Origin: Alphaproteobacteria bacterium
Lineage (GTDB): Bacteria; Pseudomonadota; Alphaproteobacteria; UBA8366; GCA-2717185
Length of the DNA: 64,000 nt
Direction of reading: 5' to 3'
NCBI GenBank assembly: GCA_012103325.1
Contig: WLWY01000001.1
Coordinates: forward strand, 1,741,019 to 1,805,018
Position numbers and translations under genes: made by a program. Under the pieces are notes generated by a model that did not search any database, was not told the DNA's origin, and worked only from the letters and a program-made list of their open reading frames with translations. Below, piece by piece: positions 59,115 through 64,000 of this stretch. Position 1 is the first letter of the stretch; every line of letters starts with the position of its first letter.

Positions 59115-61139
59115 GTGGCAGCAGCAAAAAAGAAAAAGAATACGTCCACGAAGAAGAAAACGCCTGTGAAGGTCATCAAGCGTAAGTCGCTGCTACGGCG
59201 TCTCACAAATTTGCTGGCGACTTTGTTCGTTACGCTCGGTGTCGTGTGGGCGGCTTTGTTCCTGACCTTGGCACCTGAGATGCCCGACACGTCGAGCCTC
59301 TGGCGCGTCAAGAAAAGTCCGGGCGTTACCGTGCTGGCGGCGGACGGCAGTGTCCTGGCGCAGCGCGGCGCGTTCAATAGCACCATGGTCCCCATCGCGG
59401 CGATGCCGGCGTATCTGCCGCGTGCGATTATCGCGACGGAGGATCGCCGATTTTACCAGCATTTCGGCATGGACATCATTGGGCTTTTCCGCGCCGTGCT
59501 GGCCAATCTGCGGGCCGGCGGCGTTGTGCAGGGCGGCAGCACAATCACGCAGCAGTTGGCGAAGAATCTGTTTCTGACGCCCGAGCGGACCCTTGTGCGC
59601 AAGATACGCGAGTTGATGCTGGCGCTATGGCTGGAAGCCCGTCTCAGCAAGGATGAAATTCTGACGCTCTATATGAACCGCGTTTATCTCGGCGCGGGCA
59701 GTTACGGTGTTGAGGCGGCCTCGCAGCGATATTTCGGCAAGTCGGCGCGGCGGGTTTCGCTGCAGGAAGCGGCGCTGTTGGCCGGGCTGCTGAAGGCGCC
59801 GTCGCGCTATGCGCCGACCAACAATATCAAGCGGTCCCGGGACCGCGCGGCGCAGGTGCTGCAGAACATGGTCGCGGCGGGCTATTTGATGGAAGGGCAG
59901 GCCGCAGCAGCGCGGCGCGCGCCTGCCAGACTGGCGCATCGGACGCGCGCCAAGAGCTCTCAATATTTCTCCGATTGGGTGCAGGAGCGGGTGCCGGGGC
60001 TGGTCGGCAACCGGGACGACGACCTCATCATCCTGACGACGTTGGAACCCGAATTGCAGCGCGCGGCAGAAGCTGCATTGACGCGGACGTTGAGCCGCCA
60101 CGGCAAGTCACGCAAGGTCGCCCAGGGTGCGCTGGTCGCTGTCGGCTCCGATGGCGCGGTTCGTGCCATGGTGGGCGGCCGGTCTTACGCAAAAAGCCAG
60201 TTCAATCGGGCGGTCCAGGCGCATCGGCAGCCCGGCTCCGCCTTCAAGCCGTTTGTCTATCTGGCGGCGCTTGAGGCAGGCTTCGATCCTAGCGATGTCA
60301 TCAAGGATTCGCCGGTGACGATCAATGGCTGGAAGCCGCGAAATTTTGCCAATAAGCACCGAGGGAACGTGACCTTGAGCGGGGCGCTGGTGCAATCGAT
60401 CAACACCGTTGCGGTCAAGGTCTCGGAACGGGTCGGCCGCGAAAAAGTTATCGCCACGGCCCGGCGAATGGGCATCACGTCGCCGCTCAAGGCGCACCCG
60501 GCACTTGCCCTGGGCGCTTCGGAAGTCACGCTGCTGGAACTGACGTCGGCCTATGCGCCCTTTGCAAATGGCGGCTTTGCCGTTGTTTCGCATGGTATTC
60601 TCGAAGTGCGGACGCGGGCCGGGCGCACCTTGTACCGCCGGGGCGGCTCATCGCTTGGCCGGGTCGTGAATGCGCATGATCTGACCCGGATGAACGCGAT
60701 GCTGACGGAGGTGCTCCGTTCGGGTACCGGACGCGGCGCGCGGCTCGATGACCGGGTGTCGGCGGGTAAGACCGGCACCAGCCAGAAATACCGGGACGGC
60801 TGGTTCATCGGCTATACGGCCGATCTGATCACGGGGGTTTGGCTCGGCAACGACAATGATGCGCCGACGCGTAAGATGACGGGCGGCCAGCTGCCCGCGT
60901 CGCTGTGGAAAGGATTTATGCGCCAGGCTTCGGTCGGTCAGCCAGCGCGGACATTACCGTCCGGCCGCGCTGTCGCCGTCTTGTCGCCGGACACGGGACA
61001 GGCGTCGACGGAAGGCGGCAGTATCGATTTCAAGCGCTTTATCAATGGGCTGGCGGGCATGCTGTCGGAAATTTCCCGGCAACCAGCGCGTACCCCGTCG
61101 AGCCGCGACCATGACCTGGACCGCGAGAACTCGGATTAG
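59115..61139 (+). CDS. Class A penicillin-binding protein (transglycosylase/transpeptidase)
   Basis: 674 residues from GTG 59115. A lysine-rich cytoplasmic tail precedes one membrane helix (LTNLLATLFVTLGVVWAALF). The glycosyltransferase 51 domain has its catalytic glutamate in AIIATEDRRFYQHFGMD, followed by VVQGGSTITQQLAKNLFLTP and LYMNRVYLGAGSYGVEAAS. The transpeptidase has SxxK as SAFKPFVYLAAL, SxN as SINTVAV and KTG as SAGKTGTSQKYRDGWFIGYT. It polymerises and cross-links peptidoglycan. Length suits the 1A/2D-like group. Its start is 3 bases after the DUF4126 stop. Confidence 0.92.
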   Translation: MAAAKKKKNTSTKKKTPVKVIKRKSLLRRLTNLLATLFVTLGVVWAALFLTLAPEMPDTSSLWRVKKSPGVTVLAADGSVLAQRGAFNSTMVPIAAMPAYLPRAIIATEDRRFYQHFGMDIIGLFRAVLANLRAGGVVQGGSTITQQLAKNLFLTPERTLVRKIRELMLALWLEARLSKDEILTLYMNRVYLGAGSYGVEAASQRYFGKSARRVSLQEAALLAGLLKAPSRYAPTNNIKRSRDRAAQVLQNMVAAGYLMEGQAAAARRAPARLAHRTRAKSSQYFSDWVQERVPGLVGNRDDDLIILTTLEPELQRAAEAALTRTLSRHGKSRKVAQGALVAVGSDGAVRAMVGGRSYAKSQFNRAVQAHRQPGSAFKPFVYLAALEAGFDPSDVIKDSPVTINGWKPRNFANKHRGNVTLSGALVQSINTVAVKVSERVGREKVIATARRMGITSPLKAHPALALGASEVTLLELTSAYAPFANGGFAVVSHGILEVRTRAGRTLYRRGGSSLGRVVNAHDLTRMNAMLTEVLRSGTGRGARLDDRVSAGKTGTSQKYRDGWFIGYTADLITGVWLGNDNDAPTRKMTGGQLPASLWKGFMRQASVGQPARTLPSGRAVAVLSPDTGQASTEGGSIDFKRFINGLAGMLSEISRQPARTPSSRDHDLDRENSD

Positions 61140-61145
61140 ACGCGC

Positions 61146-61397
61146 TTAACGTTTACCGCGTAGATAACGCCACAGAAAGAGCGCGAGCCAGATCGGCACG
61201 ACGACGACGGCACCGATCAAGACATACTTGAAGGCCCAGCCAAAAAAATCGACGCCCATCTTCATCAGAGCTTCAACGCCATCGCGCGCCGATTGCAGAA
61301 TATTCTGTGGGTCGATATTCAAGAACGCCAGAACTAGTCCCACCAGCAGAGACATGATGAGCAGCTTGACGACCGTGCCGGGGGTTATCCTGGGCAT
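61146..61397 (-). CDS. Small membrane protein, DUF6460-like
   Basis: 83 residues from ATG 61397. Two hydrophobic helices flank an amphipathic middle: VVKLLIMSLLVGLVLAFLNI and YVLIGAVVVVPIWLALFLWR, with the link PQNILQSARDGVEALMKMG. This resembles DUF6460-type proteins of alphaproteobacteria. It lies 16 bases after the Pmp3-like gene on the same strand and convergent with the PBP gene. Role unknown, probably envelope stability. Confidence 0.65.
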   Translation of the reverse strand: MPRITPGTVVKLLIMSLLVGLVLAFLNIDPQNILQSARDGVEALMKMGVDFFGWAFKYVLIGAVVVVPIWLALFLWRYLRGKR

Positions 61398-61413
61398 TGC
61401 GCGATGCTCCGCG

Positions 61414-61611
61414 TCAGCTCGAGGACTCGGATCGCAACTCGTCAATCTTCTTGTCTGTGTTGTATTGGCTCAAGGCATACACCGCCCAAATGGCCGCTGG
61501 AATCCATCCAATCAGCGTAATTTTCAGGATCAAACAGATAATTCCCGCGATAGGACGTCCGATCGTAAAGAACAGGAAAAAGGGCAGTAAAAGCGCGATA
61601 AGAAGCCGCAT
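61414..61611 (-). CDS. Pmp3/YqaE-family proteolipid
   Basis: 65 residues, two transmembrane helices. The family core FFTIGRPIAGIICLILKITL and GWIPAAIWAVYAL is conserved, although the usual PP(L/V)GVFL segment is replaced by FFLFFTIGRP. Pmp3-type proteins affect membrane potential and salt tolerance in plants and yeast; bacterial functions are poorly known. It is upstream of the DUF6460-like gene, likely in one operon. Confidence 0.8.
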   Translation of the reverse strand: MRLLIALLLPFFLFFTIGRPIAGIICLILKITLIGWIPAAIWAVYALSQYNTDKKIDELRSESSS

Positions 61612-61695
61612 GAATTATCCCTCGACTGACGTTACTGTTGTGCCAATCTGCCATATTGTTGCAGGTAAATGAAACCACGGACCGAAGGGTTTGCC

Positions 61696-62526
61696 ATGGA
61701 AGAAGAATTGGAAACGCTATCGCGGCTCGTCGAGATGGGCACCGAGTTCGCCGTTGCTTATGGCTTCCAAATTCTGGGCGCTTTGGTCTTTCTGGTTATC
61801 GGCCTCAAGGTCGCCGGCTGGCTTGGGGGCCGTGCGTCGCAGCTTTGCGAGCGGAAAGGCGTCGATATTACGCTTTCGCGCTTCGTCGGGAACGTGGTCA
61901 AGATCGTTCTCGTCGTTTTCCTGATCATCATCACCTTGGGCAATTTTGGTGTGACGATTGCGCCTCTGATCGCGCTGGCGGGTGCTACGGCGTTCGGTGC
62001 CACTTTTGCGTTGCAGGGACCCTTGTCGAACTACGGGGCTGGGTTCGCGATTATCCTGACTCGGCCTTTTGTCGTCGGCAACACGATCCTGGTAAAGGGC
62101 GTCAGCGGTGTCGTGGAAGAGGTCGCCTTGGCGGCGACCGTGCTGCGCGGCGAGGACGGCGAAACGATTACCGTGCCGAACAAGGAAATCGTCGGTGAAA
62201 TTTTGGTGAATTCCGATGCGAGCCGGATCGTCGAGTCGACCCTTTATGTCGGCGCTGACGAGGACCCGCTGCGGATCGCCGAACTGATTCGCGGTGTCAT
62301 CCAGGATGCGACCGGATCGGAAGATTCGCCGTCGCCGCTGGTCGGTATCCAGGATTTTGCCTATGGCGGCATCGCGATCGGGGTGCGCTACTGGGCGCCA
62401 AGCAGCAAATACTTTCAAACGCGCTACGATACGAACGCGCGGATCAAGGTGGCCCTGGACGAGGCAGGTGTGAAGCTGCTGAGGGCGCCGTGGCCGGAAC
62501 TGATGACACAAACGCCGGGCGAATAG
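61696..62526 (+). CDS. Mechanosensitive channel, MscS family (small)
   Basis: 276 residues from ATG 61696 behind AAGGG. Helices TM1-TM3 are visible: FQILGALVFLVIGLKVAGWL, FVGNVVKIVLVVFLIIITLG, and the pore helix with alternating Gly/Ala, ALAGATAFGATFALQGPLSN. The beta domain continues with FVVGNTILVKGVSGVVEEVA and TITVPNKEIVGEI, the MscS signature. It opens under membrane tension and releases solutes during osmotic downshock. Three TM helices and total length match E. coli MscS. Confidence 0.92.
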   Translation: MEEELETLSRLVEMGTEFAVAYGFQILGALVFLVIGLKVAGWLGGRASQLCERKGVDITLSRFVGNVVKIVLVVFLIIITLGNFGVTIAPLIALAGATAFGATFALQGPLSNYGAGFAIILTRPFVVGNTILVKGVSGVVEEVALAATVLRGEDGETITVPNKEIVGEILVNSDASRIVESTLYVGADEDPLRIAELIRGVIQDATGSEDSPSPLVGIQDFAYGGIAIGVRYWAPSSKYFQTRYDTNARIKVALDEAGVKLLRAPWPELMTQTPGE

Positions 62527-62532
62527 TCGTCG

Positions 62533-63735
62533 TTAATCGCACTTGCTGCCGAATGCGGCGATCTTCTCATCGTCCCATTCGAGCCATTCGTGAAGCACAT
62601 CGGCCGTATGTTCGCCCAGCAAGGGCGGCGGCTGTGAAGGCAGCGGATCGCCGCTCATCTGCCAGGGTGGGCCGACGACGCGGATCGCGCCGGACGTGGC
62701 GTGCTGGAGTTCGCGCACGAGTCCGCGATGTTCGACCTGCGGATCGGAAAGCGCTTCCGCATAGTCGTTGACCCGCGCGAAGGGAACCCTTTCGGTCTCG
62801 AGGATGGGGACCCATTCGTCGGCGGTCCGTTGCACAAATATTTCGCTCAACATGGCGTCGATGGCAGACCGGTCCGCGACCCGGTCGGCCATCTTCGTGT
62901 AGCGCGGGTCGTCGATCAAATCGTCTCGCCCGACCGCGCGGCAGACCGGCGGCCAGAACCGGTCGCTCATGCAAATGATCGCGATATAGCGGCCATCGGC
63001 GGTGCGATAGCTCTCCGCTGGCACGCGCAAGGGGTTGCCGTTGCCCTGCCGCTGCGGAAGTCTGCCAGCCTGCAGCGTCTCGCCCATGCGCGGACCCAGT
63101 GCTGCCAGCATGGTGTCCTGCATACTGATATCGATATAGCGTCCCTCGCCGGTATCGCGCACCCCATGCAGTGCGCCAACGATGGCGTAGGCCGCGTACA
63201 TACCCGCCATCACGTCGGCGAGCGGGGCGCCGATTTGCATGGGCGGGGTGCCCGGTGCGCCGGTGACGCTCATGACCCCGGCGATAGCCTGTATGACCGG
63301 GTCGAGGGCGAGGCGGTCGCGCGCGGGGCCGGTCTGACCGAAACCGGAAATCGAGCAATAGACGAGGCGTGGATTGATCGCTTGCAAATCTTCCCAGGCC
63401 ATATCGAGCCGTGCCGCCGTGCCCGGCGCGAAGTTCTCGACGACGATATCGGCCTGTTTGGCCAGCGCGTGGGCGACGTCTCGGTCCCGCGGCGATTTCA
63501 GGTCGAGCGCGATACTCCGTTTCGAGCGGTTGTTGGCGTAGAAATAGTCCTGATGATCCTCGCGGCCTTCATAGGCGAGCGTGTTGCGCAAATCGTCGCC
63601 AAACCCGGGCCGCTCCACCTTGACGACATCCGCGCCAAGGTCGGCCAGCATTTGCGTGCAATGCGGTCCCGACAGTACTTGTGTGAGGTCGAGAACGCGG
63701 AAACGTCCCAGAGGCGATTTAGGTAGATCTTTCAT
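62533..63735 (-). CDS. CaiB/BaiF-family (family III) CoA transferase
   Basis: 400 residues. Family blocks: FRVLDLTQVLSGPHCTQMLA near the N-terminus, DVVKVERPGFGDDLRN, NNRSKRSIALDLKSP, VVENFAPGTAARLDM, YCSISGFGQTGP, and DISMQDTMLAALGPRM, where the catalytic aspartate is expected. The enzyme moves CoA between acids (formyl, oxalyl, succinyl, crotonobetainyl or others). It converges with mscS, 6 bases apart. A GntR-type regulator gene is immediately upstream on the same strand, suggesting control of this transferase. Substrate unknown. Confidence 0.9.
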   Translation of the reverse strand: MKDLPKSPLGRFRVLDLTQVLSGPHCTQMLADLGADVVKVERPGFGDDLRNTLAYEGREDHQDYFYANNRSKRSIALDLKSPRDRDVAHALAKQADIVVENFAPGTAARLDMAWEDLQAINPRLVYCSISGFGQTGPARDRLALDPVIQAIAGVMSVTGAPGTPPMQIGAPLADVMAGMYAAYAIVGALHGVRDTGEGRYIDISMQDTMLAALGPRMGETLQAGRLPQRQGNGNPLRVPAESYRTADGRYIAIICMSDRFWPPVCRAVGRDDLIDDPRYTKMADRVADRSAIDAMLSEIFVQRTADEWVPILETERVPFARVNDYAEALSDPQVEHRGLVRELQHATSGAIRVVGPPWQMSGDPLPSQPPPLLGEHTADVLHEWLEWDDEKIAAFGSKCD

Positions 63736-63744
63736 GGGCCGAAA

Positions 63745-64000
63745 CTACAGCGTGGCGGCCAATTTTGTCGAACGCCGGTATTCGCGGACCTCGAGGCGGC
63801 GTTCGTTCGGGGGCAGATAGATCCGTTGATAGGTGATCGGCATGTCGCGATAGGAATAAGCTAGGACGTCCCACGACATGCCGATCGTGCCGTTCTGAAT
63901 GCCGATGGCTTGGCAGGCATCCGGCGGCAGTTCGGTGACTTGCATGCGCTGCACCGTCCTCAGAATTGGGGCGTTGTGCTGTTCGCCGATAACCTTTTCC
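63745..64000 (-). CDS. GntR-family regulator, C-terminal UTRA domain (partial)
   Basis: The gene enters from the right edge; only about 85 C-terminal residues lie in the window. APILRTVQRMQV and IGMSWDVLAYSYRDMPITYQ are typical of the UTRA ligand-binding domain of HutC/FadR-type GntR regulators, where the conserved YR...P segment contacts the effector. The stop codon is at 63747-63745, 9 bases before the CoA transferase start, so the two are likely one operon. DNA-binding part not visible. Confidence 0.82.
   Translation of the reverse strand, partial: EKVIGEQHNAPILRTVQRMQVTELPPDACQAIGIQNGTIGMSWDVLAYSYRDMPITYQRIYLPPNERRLEVREYRRSTKLAATL

Overview
The window looks like chromosomal DNA of a high-GC, Gram-negative alphaproteobacterium, most likely Rhodospirillales-like and heterotrophic. 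I infer this from the gene families, not from any rRNA: a Rhodospirillales-style flagellin, HyuA/HyuB, MmgE/PrpD, CaiB/BaiF CoA transferase, DUF1289, ECF42 sigma factor with DGPF partner, and many acyl-CoA and transport genes. I found no rRNA, tRNA, CRISPR array, transposase or phage gene.

Layout. 0-5 kb: start of lpdA, an ArsR/SRPBCC pair behind a palindromic operator, a D-Ala-D-Ala ligase gene broken by an in-frame TAA, and a TPR-CHAT lipoprotein. 5-11.3 kb (+ strand): a VOC protein, a YjdF-like membrane protein, then an alpha/beta hydrolase, an enolase-superfamily enzyme, an MFS transporter broken by a one-base frameshift, and MmgE/PrpD. 11.3-11.8 kb (- strand): a peroxiredoxin gene that ordinary translation misses because its catalytic residue is encoded by TGA; it has a candidate SECIS hairpin, a Shine-Dalgarno site and its own terminator, and I call it a selenoprotein. 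12.3-25.7 kb: a PEP-CTERM beta-propeller protein, drug and metabolite exporters, small oxidoreductases, RidA/LysE, ECF42 sigma factor with its DGPF partner, DUF1289 with a sulfatase, a FetAB-type ABC exporter, and an orphan EgtD.

25.8-31.6 kb: hydantoinase/oxoprolinase subunits HyuA-HyuB, a second LysE exporter and an ArsR-like regulator. 31.1-42.8 kb: two divergent acyl-CoA gene sets around a LysR regulator. The - strand set is acyl-CoA dehydrogenase, MaoC hydratase, SDR, AMP-forming CoA ligase and a SnoaL protein. The + strand set is a TauD-type dioxygenase, two acyl-CoA dehydrogenases and an ADP-forming CoA ligase. Together they could activate and beta-oxidise an unknown acid. 42.9-51.3 kb: a peptide/nickel-type ABC transporter whose ATPases (+) and permeases (-) converge on back-to-back terminators, with a second DppB paralogue and a two-subunit ThDP-dependent decarboxylase.

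51.6-64 kb: a lone flagellin gene, a Lon-related protease with an atypical ATPase part, a cytochrome P450, an alkylation-repair operon (Ada/Ogt methyltransferase, Oxygenase-NA-type protein, AlkB) joined by 4-base overlaps, a DUF4126 protein with a class A penicillin-binding protein, two small membrane proteins, an MscS channel, a CaiB/BaiF CoA transferase and the end of a GntR/UTRA regulator.
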